Shown here piece after piece: positions 44,192-52,218 of a stretch of DNA of 64,000 bases (position 1 is its first letter; each line of letters starts with the position of its first letter). A model generated the notes under the pieces. It was given only the letters and a program-made list of their open reading frames with translations. It searched no databases and was not told the DNA's origin. Source of the DNA: Arthrobacter sp. (lineage in GTDB: Bacteria; Actinomycetota; Actinomycetes; Actinomycetales; Micrococcaceae); contig JAPLAM010000037.1 in assembly GCA_026393275.1 (NCBI GenBank), positions 43,462 to 107,461 of the forward strand. The letters run 5' to 3'. The position numbers and the translations under genes were made by a program.

Positions 44192-44279
44192 GGCCACTCC
44201 CCAAGCCTAGGCACAAGCCGTGCCCACCAACCGGCAGGCTTGCCGACGCCAGCCGGGCTCCCGGTCGGAACGGGATCCC

Positions 44280-45038
44280 TCAGCGTGGGGGTGTGAGAAG
44301 CGCTTTCGACCAAAGGTCCTGATGACGCTCTGCATACTGGGTTGCGGCACGCCAGTGGTCCCCATGGCCTGCGACGTACATGGAGCCCCACGGTTCACGC
44401 CCCGAGTCGTGGGAAGACTCTAAGAGTTGATACATCGCTGCGGCTCGCTGAGACATCGCTTCTGCTAGTTGTCCGCGCATACGCCGATCCGCATCGTACC
44501 CACCAACGAAGGCCGTCAAATTCTGCGCGGCTTCCTCCGGCACTTGGTTCGGGTCTGAGAGCGTGAATGCTTGAGCGGCGTAGGCCAGATCCCACAGTCG
44601 TGTGCTTGGTGCGGCAGCGTCCCAATCGATAAACGTCCAACGATCACCGGTCATGAGATTCCATGGCGCTAGGTCGTTATGGCAGATCAACTCTTCGCCC
44701 GGTGATGGGATCGCGACGGTCCACCGCGCGTCACGCGGGGGAACGAATGACTCGCTCGCATCGTGGATCGCGCGGACCATCGCTCCGACACGGTGAAGCT
44801 CCGGACGGGTGAGTGGATCTGCCCCGAGCGCGAGTCGCCCTGGAATGAACTCGGTGATTTGTCGGCCCTGCTCATCCTGACCTAGGACCGCTGGCACGTC
44901 GACGCCAGCTCTTCTAACAGCTGTCATGAATTCGAAGACGCTTGGTGTCGAGTCCATCCACGGCTTGCGGACCGTCGAACCAATCCGTACGACACCATCG
45001 CTCACATTGCCACCTTCGAGTATCTCCTCGACATCCAT
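44280..45038 (-). CDS. APH-fold kinase, second gene
   Basis: 252 residues. The catalytic loop is ELICHNDLAPWNLMTG (H-x-D-x4-N) and the metal ligand is WTFIDWDAAAPSTRLWDLAYAAQ. An N-terminal lobe with RIGSTVRKPWMDSTPSVFEFMTAVRRAGVDVP replaces a longer one. It is more typical of the APH enzymes than the neighbour, from which it differs well beyond the core; the two genes are not a recent duplication. GAGGA precedes the ATG at 45038. The substrate is unknown. Confidence 0.86.
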   Translation of the reverse strand: MDVEEILEGGNVSDGVVRIGSTVRKPWMDSTPSVFEFMTAVRRAGVDVPAVLGQDEQGRQITEFIPGRLALGADPLTRPELHRVGAMVRAIHDASESFVPPRDARWTVAIPSPGEELICHNDLAPWNLMTGDRWTFIDWDAAAPSTRLWDLAYAAQAFTLSDPNQVPEEAAQNLTAFVGGYDADRRMRGQLAEAMSQRAAAMYQLLESSHDSGREPWGSMYVAGHGDHWRAATQYAERHQDLWSKALLTPPR

Positions 45039-45085
45039 TCCTCGATGCTAGCTCCGCCCGTAAGCCGGTGGATCATTGGGCGATC

Positions 45086-45111
45086 TAGCGTCCGTTCAGG
45101 GATCCTTCACT
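45086..45111 (+). repeat. 26-bp direct repeat, right copy
   Basis: TAGCGTCCGTTCAGGGATCC then TTCACT. It is the partner of 43253-43278, same orientation, 48 bases beyond the start of the second APH gene. Confidence 0.8.
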
Positions 45112-45204
45112 TGAAACGGGCTGACGGCGGATAAACCCACCCTGTCCGCATGATCGGCTCAATCTTGACCAGCACGGGACGATGACCACGGCGATAATCG
45201 ACGT

Positions 45205-45756
45205 ATGACTAAACACTTACCGTCCTGGCCGACCACACCACCGACCTACGGTTCAGTCGTTTTGCGCGAGTTCACCGACGACGACGTACAACTCGCCTTC
45301 GAGTTGGGAGACGATCCTTACATCCCTCTCATTGGCAGCCTTCCCGCGCACCCCACGGCACAGCAGGCTCTCGAGTGGATCCACCGGCAGCGCGGCCGGT
45401 TAGCCGAAGGAAAAGGGCTGTCCTTCGCCATCGCCGATGCCAAGTCTGACAACGCCGTCGGTGCCATCGGACTGTGGCTTCAGAGCATGTCGGCCGGCCG
45501 CGCGACGGTCGGCTACTCGGTTGCCCCCGCGCACCGGGGCCGCGGGATCGCCAGCAGCGCGTTGAAGGCACTGACCGCGTTCACTTGGACCATCCCCACT
45601 CTGCACCGGATCGAGCTGTACATCGAGCCGTGGAACAGCAATTCACGTCGTGTCGCGGAGGCGTCGGGTTTCCAGCGGGAGGGCCCACTCCGCAGCCACC
45701 AGGAGATTGGGGACAACCGACGCGACATGCTGCTCTACGCGACAACGCGACCTTGA
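45205..45756 (+). CDS. GNAT-family N-acetyltransferase
   Basis: 183 residues, Acetyltransf_3 group: PTYGSVVLREFTDDDVQLAFELGDDPYIPLIGSLP, AVGAIGLWLQSMSAGRATVGYSVAPAHRGRGIASSALKALTAFTW (acetyl-CoA loop), RIELYIEPWNSNSRRVAEASGFQREGPLR and GDNRRDMLLYA. ATG 45205. It acetylates an unknown amine, possibly an N-terminus or a small amide. It is on the plus strand, just right of the repeat. Confidence 0.87.
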   Translation: MTKHLPSWPTTPPTYGSVVLREFTDDDVQLAFELGDDPYIPLIGSLPAHPTAQQALEWIHRQRGRLAEGKGLSFAIADAKSDNAVGAIGLWLQSMSAGRATVGYSVAPAHRGRGIASSALKALTAFTWTIPTLHRIELYIEPWNSNSRRVAEASGFQREGPLRSHQEIGDNRRDMLLYATTRP

Positions 45757-45757
45757 C

Positions 45758-45843
45758 CGCACCGGGCAGGGACCACACGACGGTGGAACTTGCCGACCTC
45801 TTCCCGGTAGCGCGTTCAACCGTCTCCCGGGCCATGGCACCAC
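45758..45843 (+). pseudogene. Remnant of a resolvase-type helix-turn-helix
   Basis: The frame reads APGRDHTTVELADLFPVARSTVSRAM, close to the C-terminal HTH of serine recombinases (GRTTVAELAxLFGVSRxTVYRAL). It has no start, no catalytic domain and ends abruptly near 45843, between the GNAT gene and the aroE-like stop. A trace of a lost mobile element is the simplest reading; the short length leaves doubt. Confidence 0.45.
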
Positions 45844-45870
45844 CGGGACTTGCTGCCCACGGCGTTCGTG

Positions 45871-46668
45871 CTACTTGGCGAGCATGAAGTCAGCCATAAG
45901 GTCCTGCACGGCTCCGACCATGTTGTCGCCACTGGCGATCCTGCAGCCGGCGGCCTGAGCTGCGGCCAGGAATGTTGTTGTGCCATGTCCGGCGATGACG
46001 TCTCCGACGAACATGCCCGGGGCAAGGAGATCTACATCCACCGGCGTCGGGTCTTCGTCCGTCATGCCCATGGGCGTTGCATTGAACACGAGGTCGAAGC
46101 CCGTAGGATCTGCGGGCCCCGTGCCGATCCGTGCTTGACCTCCTCGGATTCCGAGGAGGTCAAGAAGAGCTCCGGCCTTGGCTTGGTCGGCGTCGTGGAT
46201 GACGAGCTCGCCAACCCCTGCTTCGAGGATCGCGAGAGCGATGGCGCTGCCCGCGCCACCTGCGCCGACCAGGAGTGCCCGGGCCCCGGAAATGTCGGCG
46301 CCGTTGTCCTGCTGTGCTTTGACGAAAGCCAGCCCGTCCAACATGTCGCCGTGCCAGGTGCCGTCGGTGTTGCGTCTGATCACGGACACGACGCCGAGCA
46401 TCCGGGCCCGTTCGGTGCTCGTGGTGCAGTGCCCGAATGCGGTGGCTTTGTGCGGCATGGTGACCAGGATGCCGTCGACGTTCGGTGAAGCTGTGAGGCC
46501 GGCCATGACGGTATCAAGCTCTCCGGCTGGCACTTCCAGGGGAATGCAGATGCCGTTGTGGCCGCGCTCGGCGAGGGTGCGGGTCAGCCACACGGGCGAC
46601 TGTACGTACTTAATCGGGTCCCCGATAATCGGGAAAAGCCGGGTTTCCCCGTTGAGCTGATCAATCAC
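45871..46668 (-). CDS. Shikimate/quinate dehydrogenase-family protein
   Basis: 265 residues. Substrate domain: LFPIIGDPIKYVQSPVWLTRTL and GILVTMPHKATAFGHCTTSTER. The conserved Lys is in MPHK. The NAD(P) domain is ALLVGAGGAGSAIALAIL, and NATPMGMTDEDPTP follows. The usual S-x-S-P-x-x-H-N motif reads Q-S-P-V-W, so the first binding serine is lost and shikimate may not be the substrate. A sugar-acid or quinate-like compound is possible. The MHS transporter upstream may import it. GTG 46668 with AGGAAGG before. Confidence 0.85.
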   Translation of the reverse strand: MIDQLNGETRLFPIIGDPIKYVQSPVWLTRTLAERGHNGICIPLEVPAGELDTVMAGLTASPNVDGILVTMPHKATAFGHCTTSTERARMLGVVSVIRRNTDGTWHGDMLDGLAFVKAQQDNGADISGARALLVGAGGAGSAIALAILEAGVGELVIHDADQAKAGALLDLLGIRGGQARIGTGPADPTGFDLVFNATPMGMTDEDPTPVDVDLLAPGMFVGDVIAGHGTTTFLAAAQAAGCRIASGDNMVGAVQDLMADFMLAK

Positions 46669-46803
46669 GGTGGTGCCCTTCCTGCTCGCGGCCCCGTGAG
46701 CATCAACGGTAGTCGCAACCTGTCGCCGCGGAAGACTCTGAAAATGGGAGCTGCCCGCGCCCGCATAGAAACGCGGACACGGGCAGCATGGTACCGGTGG
46801 AGC

Positions 46804-46845
46804 CTACTTCTTTCCTGTTACTTCTTGCCTGTTATTTCTTGCCTG
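46804..46845 (-). repeat. Three tandem 14-bp units at the end of the MHS transporter gene
   Basis: Units at 46832-46845, 46818-46831 and 46804-46817. On the minus strand each reads Gly-Lys-Lys-stop (GGC AAG AAA TAA, GGC AAG AAG TAA, GGA AAG AAG TAG). Because the unit is 14 bases, the three GKK-stop ends fall in all three reading frames. The first is the real end of the transporter. Confidence 0.85.
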
Positions 46846-48214
46846 CGGCAATCAGGTCCGCGGTGCCCTGGGCATCGGCGGCGTCGACGTCGTGCAGCGA
46901 AATGCCTCGGGTTTCCTTGAGGAAGAACACCGCGACGGCGGTAACCACGCAGGCGAGCAGCAGGTAGACGGCCACCGGAACGGAGGACTTGTACTCGCTC
47001 AACAGCGCGACAGCGATGATCGGGGCAAGCGAACCCGCCACGATCGAGGTGACCTGGTAGCCGAGCGAGACGCCGGAGTAGCGCATCCGGGTCGGGAACA
47101 TCTCGGCCATGATGGCCGGCTGGCCAGCGTACATCAGCGAGTGGAAGAGCAGACCGATGATGACGGCGGCGAGGATGATGAAATCGTTTCCGGTGTCCAT
47201 CATCGGGAAGGCGAAGAAGCCCCACGTGGCACCGAGCACGGCGCCGGCCATGTAGACCGGGCGGCGGCCCAGACGGTCCGAGAGCCGGCCCACCACCGGC
47301 ACCGCAGCGAAGTGGATGGCGTGCGCCACGAGCAGCAGGAGCAGGATGTGGGAGGTTTCGGTGTGGACAACGGTCTTGAGGTAGGTAATCGAGAACGTGA
47401 CCACGAGGTAGTACAGGATGTTTTCCGCGAACCGCAGGCCCATGGCGGTGAAGACGCCGCGGGGGTAGCGGCGGAAGACCTCGGCGACGCCATAGCCCTT
47501 CTGGCCCTCTTCAACTTCTTTACGTGCCTCCAGGAAGATAGGGGCGTCCTGGACCTTGGTGCGGATGTAGTAGCCGATCAGCACGATGACGGCGGAGAGC
47601 CAGAACGCGACCCGCCAGCCCCAGCTCAGGAAGTCTGCGGAGGACAGCACCGCGGACAGGATGAACAGTACGGCGGTGGCGAGCAGGTTGCCCAGCGGAA
47701 CGGCAGACTGCGGCCAGCTGGCCCAGAATCCGCGGGACTTGCTGGGGCTGTGCTCGGCGACGAGGAGCACGGCGCCGCCCCATTCGCCGCCGACGGCGAA
47801 GCCCTGGGCGAAGCGCAGGAACACCAGCAGGGCCGGTGCCCAGTAGCCGATCTGCGCGAAGCTCGGGAGGCAGCCCATCAGGAAGGTCGAGACGCCGACG
47901 AGGATGATGCTGAGCTGCAGGAGCTGCTTGCGGCCGAACTTGTCACCGAAGTGGCCAAACACGATGCCGCCGATGGGGCGGGCGATGAAGCCCACCGCGT
48001 AGGTCAGGAAGGCGGCAAGGATTCCGTCCAGCTCCGTGCCGGAGTTGGGGAAGAACATCTTGCCGAACACCAGGGTGGCGGCAGAGGCGTAGAGGAAGAA
48101 CTCGTACCACTCAACCACCGTGCCGGCCATCGAGGCCGCCACTACCTTCTTCAGGCCCGACAACTCGACTTCGGGCTCTTCTGCACGCCTTGCGGCGGCG
48201 TTTTCCGTACTCAT
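46832..48214 (-). CDS. MFS transporter, metabolite:H+ symporter (MHS) family
   Basis: 460 residues, 12 helices. The MHS markers are AASMAGTVVEWYEFFLYASAATLVFGKMFFP (helix 1), ARPIGGIVFGHFGDKFGRKQ (loop 2-3) and VGRLSDRLGRRPVYMAG (loop 8-9), then VGGEWGGAVLLVAEHSP. Such proteins import organic acids such as shikimate, quinate or alpha-ketoglutarate with protons; the shikimate-dehydrogenase homologue downstream suggests one of these. ATG 48214 with GAAGGAG. The leader has TGTGT-N8-ACACA (about 48265-48282), a possible operator. Confidence 0.9.
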   Translation of the reverse strand: MSTENAAARRAEEPEVELSGLKKVVAASMAGTVVEWYEFFLYASAATLVFGKMFFPNSGTELDGILAAFLTYAVGFIARPIGGIVFGHFGDKFGRKQLLQLSIILVGVSTFLMGCLPSFAQIGYWAPALLVFLRFAQGFAVGGEWGGAVLLVAEHSPSKSRGFWASWPQSAVPLGNLLATAVLFILSAVLSSADFLSWGWRVAFWLSAVIVLIGYYIRTKVQDAPIFLEARKEVEEGQKGYGVAEVFRRYPRGVFTAMGLRFAENILYYLVVTFSITYLKTVVHTETSHILLLLLVAHAIHFAAVPVVGRLSDRLGRRPVYMAGAVLGATWGFFAFPMMDTGNDFIILAAVIIGLLFHSLMYAGQPAIMAEMFPTRMRYSGVSLGYQVTSIVAGSLAPIIAVALLSEYKSSVPVAVYLLLACVVTAVAVFFLKETRGISLHDVDAADAQGTADLIAAGKK

Positions 48215-48380
48215 TGGGACTCCTTCGATGTCTCCGTCGACACCCCTGTGAACCTGACGCTTGTGTGAGTTATGACACACAGCTTTTATCCTCAACGAGT
48301 ATGGACTGCCATCGCCGCAGGCTCAACGACTAATCGCGCAGAGCGCGTCTGCAAAAATGCACAGCCGGCGGCGCCGCCGG

Positions 48381-49574
48381 CTATCCGAAGAAGCTCTCCC
48401 GCAACTGGCCGCTGAGCTGGCCGATCTCGGTCAGGAAGCCGTCGTGGCCGATCGGAGCCTCGATCACGTGCACCGGAACGTCTCCCGGCAGGGCGTCGGC
48501 GAGTTCACGGGACTGGGCCGGGAAGTACAGCCGGTCCGAGTCCACGGCAGCCACGAAGAACTCAGCGGTGGCCCTCGCGAGGGCCCGCTCCAGGCTTCCG
48601 CGGCCGCGGCTGACATCGTGGCTCATCAGCGCATCGGTGATGGCGATGTAGCTGTTGGCATCGAAGCGGCGCACCAGTTTGTTGCCCTGGTGGTCCAGGT
48701 AGCTCTCCACCTGGTAGCGTCCCCGGCCCGCCAGCGACCCAGCCTCGAGCGGGGCCTCGGCCGCCTGGGGGTTCCGTCCGAACCGGCCGTCCAGCTCGGC
48801 GGCGGAGCGGTACGTGATGTGGGCGATCCGGCGCGCCAGGGCCAGGCCGGCATGCGGCTCCGGTCCGCCGTAGTAGTCCCCGCCGTTGAAATTGGGGTCC
48901 TGGCGGATGGCCAGGGTCTGGGCCTGGGCGAACGCAATCTGCTCGGCGGTACTGCTGGCGCCCACCGAGATCACGGCGCAACGCCGGACCCGTTCCGGGT
49001 AGCTGACCGCCCATTCAAGGGCGCGCGCTCCCCCGAGGGAACCGCCCAGCACGGCGTACCAGCTGCCGATCCCCAAGGCGTCGGCGAGCCGGGCTTCGGC
49101 CGCGGTGCTGTCCCGGAGCGTGACCAGCGGGAAGCGCGAGCCCCAGGGCCTGCCGTCCGGCGCGGGCGTCGAGGGCCCGGTGGAGCCATAGCAGCCGCCG
49201 AGGATGTTGATTGAGACAACGAAGTACCGGTCCGTGTCCACTGGCGCGCCACTGCCGGCCAACTGCTCCCACCAACCCGGCTCCTCGCCGGCGCCCCGGG
49301 TAACGTGGGTGTCCCCGGTCAGGGCGTGCTCGATCAGCACCGCGTTGGAGGCGTCCGCGTTGAGCGTCCCCCAGGTCTCGTAGGCGAGGGTGACGTCAGG
49401 CAGGGTGGAGCCGGATTCAAGTGCCAAGGCGCCGATCCGGAGGTGCCGCACCGTCCCGTCCGGGACGGCGGCCGCGCCGTCGGCGGTTGTGCTTTCCATT
49501 GCTTCGCGGCCGGTTGCTTTGCGGCCGGGTGCTTTGCTGTCGGGTGCACCCCTGCGGGTGGCGGCAATCGTCAT
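48381..49574 (-). CDS. metX: Homoserine O-acetyltransferase
   Basis: First step of methionine synthesis by the acetyl route. 397 residues, alpha/beta hydrolase fold. Motifs: VTLAYETWGTLNADASNAVLIEHALTGDTH, SINILGGCYGSTGPSTPAPDGRPWGSRFPLVTLRD, the nucleophile in VLGGSLGGARALEW, the Asp in DSDRLYFP and the His in GHDGFLTE. ATG 49574. It is preceded by an SAM-IV-type riboswitch, so it is likely repressed by S-adenosylmethionine. metY, which uses its product, is upstream with its own riboswitch. Confidence 0.96.
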   Translation of the reverse strand: MTIAATRRGAPDSKAPGRKATGREAMESTTADGAAAVPDGTVRHLRIGALALESGSTLPDVTLAYETWGTLNADASNAVLIEHALTGDTHVTRGAGEEPGWWEQLAGSGAPVDTDRYFVVSINILGGCYGSTGPSTPAPDGRPWGSRFPLVTLRDSTAAEARLADALGIGSWYAVLGGSLGGARALEWAVSYPERVRRCAVISVGASSTAEQIAFAQAQTLAIRQDPNFNGGDYYGGPEPHAGLALARRIAHITYRSAAELDGRFGRNPQAAEAPLEAGSLAGRGRYQVESYLDHQGNKLVRRFDANSYIAITDALMSHDVSRGRGSLERALARATAEFFVAAVDSDRLYFPAQSRELADALPGDVPVHVIEAPIGHDGFLTEIGQLSGQLRESFFG

Positions 49575-49597
49575 GTGCGGACCTATCTTTGCGCTTG

Positions 49598-49703
49598 CCC
49601 GCCGTCAGCTGACCGGCGGGCCAGGTCTTCACCCGGGGCACCCCACCGCAAAAGGAGGGTTGCCGGCCAGCAAGCCGGGGCTGTCACTGGCACTCATGAC
49701 CTG
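49598..49703 (-). ncRNA. SAM-IV-type riboswitch upstream of metX
   Basis: The outer helix is CAGGTC (49698-49703) with GACCTG (49622-49627) on the minus strand. Within it lie CATGAGTGCCAG, CCCCGGCTTGCTGGCCGGCA and GGTGGGGTGCCCCGGGTGAAGACC, matching the actinobacterial SAM-IV core. A hairpin CCCGCCG/CGGCGGG (49598-49620) follows directly and would be the expression platform. The structure has not been folded by program. S-adenosylmethionine is expected to repress metX. Confidence 0.85.
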
Positions 49704-49760
49704 CCTTGAGTGTACGAAACACGGCGGGGCAAGCGCGAAGATTGTGACGGCTGTGTGACC

Positions 49761-51077
49761 TCAGGCGATTTTGGCCGCCCGGAAGCCGGCATCAAGGTCA
49801 GCAATGATGTCGTCGATGTGTTCGAGTCCCACCGAGAGCCGGACCAGGCCGGGGTTCACACCGGCAACCGTCTGCTGTTCGGGCGAGAGCTGGCTGTGCG
49901 TGGTCGACGCCGGGTGGATGACCAGGGACCGCACGTCACCGATGTTCGCCACGTGGGAGTGGAGTTCGAGTGCGTCGACGAAGCGTTTACCCGCCTCCGC
50001 GCCGCCGGCGATATTGAAGGCGACGACGGCGCCGGTGCCCTTCGGGCCGTACTTGCGGCCGCGCTCGTACCAGGGGCTGGACGGCAGCCCGGCGTAGGCG
50101 ACGGATTCGACGTCGTCCCGGGCCTCCAGCCATTCGGCCACCTTGGTGGCATTGGCGACGTGCCGCTCCACCCGCAGGCTCAGCGTCTCGATGCCCTGGG
50201 CGATAAGGAAGGCGTTGAACGGGGAGACGGCCGAGCCGAGGTCGCGCAGCAGCTGGACCCGGGCCTTGAGGATGAAGGACAGGTTTGCCCCCAGCGCTCC
50301 TTCCGCCCCGAGGTCCCGGGCGTAGACCAGGCCGTTGTACGTGGGGTCCGGGGTGTTGAAGCCGGGGAAGCGCTCGGGGTCCTTGCCGAAGTCGAACTTG
50401 CCGGAGTCCACGATCACGCCGCCGATCGCGGTGCCGTGGCCGCCAAGGTACTTGGTGGCCGAGTGGACCACGATGTCGGCGCCCCACTCGATCGGCCGGA
50501 TCAAATACGGAGTGGAGAGGGTGTTATCCACGATCAACGGCACCCCGGACTGGTGGGCGACGTCCGCGACGCCCTCGAGGTCCAGCACGTCCTGGCGCGG
50601 GTTGGAGACCACCTCGCCGAAGAACAGCTTGGTGTTCGGCTGCACAGCGTCGCGCCACTGGTCCAGGTTGTCCGGGTCCTCCACGAATGTCACGGAGATG
50701 CCGAACTTCTTCAGCGTGTGCGCGAGCAGGTTGTAGGTGCCGCCGTAGAGGCTGGGGCTGGCAACCACGTGGTCCCCGGCCTCCGCGATGTTTAGGATGG
50801 CGAAGGTCTCGGCGGCCTGGCCCGAGCTCAGCAGAAGGGCGCCGAGGCCGCCCTCGAGGCTGGCGACCCGCTGCTCCACCGCGTCCTGGGTGGGGTTGCC
50901 GATCCGGGTGTAGATGGGGGCGAGTTCGGCGAGCGCGAAGCGGTTGGCTGCGCTCTCGGCACTCGGGAAGACGAATGACGTCGTCTGGTAAATCGGCAGC
51001 GCCCGGGCGCCGGTGGCTGAGTCCGGCTCCTGGCCGGCGTGGATCTGGCGGGTTTCAAAGGACCAGGCGTTAGACAT
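49761..51077 (-). CDS. metY: O-acetylhomoserine sulfhydrylase
   Basis: PLP enzyme of 438 residues, forming homocysteine from O-acetylhomoserine and sulfide. Motifs: TRQIHAGQEPD, YTRIGNPTQDAVEQRVASLEGG, the Tyr/Gly PLP region and the PLP Lys in HSATKYLGGHGTAIGG, then RDLGSAVSPFNAFLIAQGIETLSLR and SVGLEHIDDIIADLDAGF. The length fits the Met17/MetY group (about 430) rather than the shorter MetB/MetZ. ATG 51077. It has its own SAM-IV riboswitch. Confidence 0.95.
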   Translation of the reverse strand: MSNAWSFETRQIHAGQEPDSATGARALPIYQTTSFVFPSAESAANRFALAELAPIYTRIGNPTQDAVEQRVASLEGGLGALLLSSGQAAETFAILNIAEAGDHVVASPSLYGGTYNLLAHTLKKFGISVTFVEDPDNLDQWRDAVQPNTKLFFGEVVSNPRQDVLDLEGVADVAHQSGVPLIVDNTLSTPYLIRPIEWGADIVVHSATKYLGGHGTAIGGVIVDSGKFDFGKDPERFPGFNTPDPTYNGLVYARDLGAEGALGANLSFILKARVQLLRDLGSAVSPFNAFLIAQGIETLSLRVERHVANATKVAEWLEARDDVESVAYAGLPSSPWYERGRKYGPKGTGAVVAFNIAGGAEAGKRFVDALELHSHVANIGDVRSLVIHPASTTHSQLSPEQQTVAGVNPGLVRLSVGLEHIDDIIADLDAGFRAAKIA

Positions 51078-51153
51078 TGGAGAGCTCCCTGTGACTGGGC
51101 ACAGGCCGTCCCCGGCCTCCTGGGCCCGGACGGCTCTGGCGCCGCGCTTGCCC

Positions 51154-51257
51154 TCCGGCGGACGCCGGAAGGCCAGGTCTTCACCCGGGGCACCCCACCG
51201 CGCAAGGAGGGTTGCCGGCCAGCAAGCCGGGGCTTGATGCTGGCGCTCATGACCTGG
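51154..51257 (-). ncRNA. SAM-IV-type riboswitch upstream of metY
   Basis: The outer helix is CCAGGTC (51251-51257) with GACCTGG (51173-51179). The core has CATGAGCGCCAG, CCCCGGCTTGCTGGCCGGCA and GGTGGGGTGCCCCGGGTGAAGACC, as in the metX copy. A platform hairpin TCCGGCG/CGCCGGA lies at 51154-51169. The decamer GGGCAAGCGC (minus strand) overlaps or abuts the platform hairpin in both copies (49591-49600 and 51144-51153). Control by S-adenosylmethionine is expected. Confidence 0.87.
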
Positions 51258-51469
51258 CTTCAGTCTAGGAAGGCCCCCGGGCGTCTGGATAGCTTTATGA
51301 CGAAGATGAAGCCGCGCCCCACCTGCAGCCCCGCCAAGCGCCCGCGGGCGCCGAAAAGTGGCGCCGCCCCGGGCGGACGCCCGTCGCCGTCGGCCCGCGA
51401 AAATGACATCCCATCACGGTTAGGATGCCCTAAGCTGAGAGCCCCATCACAAAGTGCCAAGATGATGGC

Positions 51470-52108
51470 ATGCGCATGGATCACGTCTCTTACGCCTGTG
51501 AACAAGATGGCTTGGCTGCCACCACCAAACGTATTGCGACCGCCCTCGGTGTCGAAGCCGTCAAGGGCGGGGTACACCCCCGTTTCGGGACCCGCAACAT
51601 GATTATTCCGCTCGCCGGACACAAGTACCTGGAGGTCGTGGAGGTCCTGGACCACCCCGCCTCGGACAAGGCGCCGTTCGGCCAGGCCGTTCGCGCCCGC
51701 TCGGCCGCCGGCGGCGGCTGGATGGGCTGGTGCGTCGAGGTGGACGACCTGGCCCCCTTCGAGGAGCGGCTGGGCCGCGCCGCCGTCAACGGCAACCGCA
51801 AGTTCCCGGACGGCCGCGAACTGGTCTGGAAGCAGATCGGCATCCTGGGCCTGATCGCGGACCCACAGGTCCCCTACATGCTCAAATGGGAGGGCGACCC
51901 CGCGTTGCACCCGTCCCACGCGTATGAGAGCAGCGTCAAGATGTCTGAACTCACCATCGCGGGCTCGGCCGAGCGTGTCACCGAGTGGCTGGGCGTGCCG
52001 GTGGAGAAGCCGCTGGAAGACGTCGCGGTCAACTGGCTGGCCCCCCGCGGGACGCCGGGAATCATGTCCGTCACTTTCGAAACCGCCTCCGGGGCCGTCA
52101 CCATCTGA
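51470..52108 (+). CDS. VOC-superfamily glyoxalase-like protein
   Basis: 212 residues, Glyoxalase_3-like. MDHVSYACEQDGLAATTKRIATALGVEAVKGGVHPRFGTRNMIIPL is followed by HKYLEVVEVLDHPASDKAPFG and GWCVEVDDLAPFEERLGR. A second half has LTIAGSAERVTEWLGV. The possible metal ligands (His of DHVSY, His of GVHPRFG) are in the first half. ATG 51470 or 51476. It is opposite metY, separated by the riboswitch. No substrate is known. Confidence 0.83.
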   Translation: MRMDHVSYACEQDGLAATTKRIATALGVEAVKGGVHPRFGTRNMIIPLAGHKYLEVVEVLDHPASDKAPFGQAVRARSAAGGGWMGWCVEVDDLAPFEERLGRAAVNGNRKFPDGRELVWKQIGILGLIADPQVPYMLKWEGDPALHPSHAYESSVKMSELTIAGSAERVTEWLGVPVEKPLEDVAVNWLAPRGTPGIMSVTFETASGAVTI

Positions 52109-52127
52109 CGCCTTCGGTCCACCAAAC

Positions 52128-52179
52128 TTCGGCCGCCAGCAGCGGGTGCCAATGATGCCACCCGCCGCCGGCGGCCGAA
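52128..52179. terminator. Long hairpin between convergent genes
   Basis: Outer arms TTCGGCCGCC (52128-52137) and GGCGGCCGAA (52170-52179) pair perfectly, with a second inner stem GCGGGTG/CACCCGC. It lies between the VOC gene and the convergent CPBP gene and could terminate both. The T-tract is short (CCCTTT after the plus-strand arm). Confidence 0.65.
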
Positions 52180-52218
52180 ACCCTTTAACCCGGCGGGTTG
52201 GCCCGGCAGCCCATCGGG

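Noticed and set aside
43292..45038. Naming the two APH-fold genes as specific antibiotic-resistance genes
   Set aside because: The fold and catalytic loop are clear, but no subfamily signature for a given antibiotic can be read, and many members act on other metabolites.
45474..45887. A full gene in the frame holding the recombinase-like motif
   Set aside because: The upstream part of the frame is a shadow of the GNAT gene; only the short segment after its stop has any protein similarity.
46892..48268. Open frame of 458 codons opposite the MHS transporter
   Set aside because: A charged, low-complexity mirror of a hydrophobic transporter, the usual result of reading the antisense strand of membrane-protein codons.
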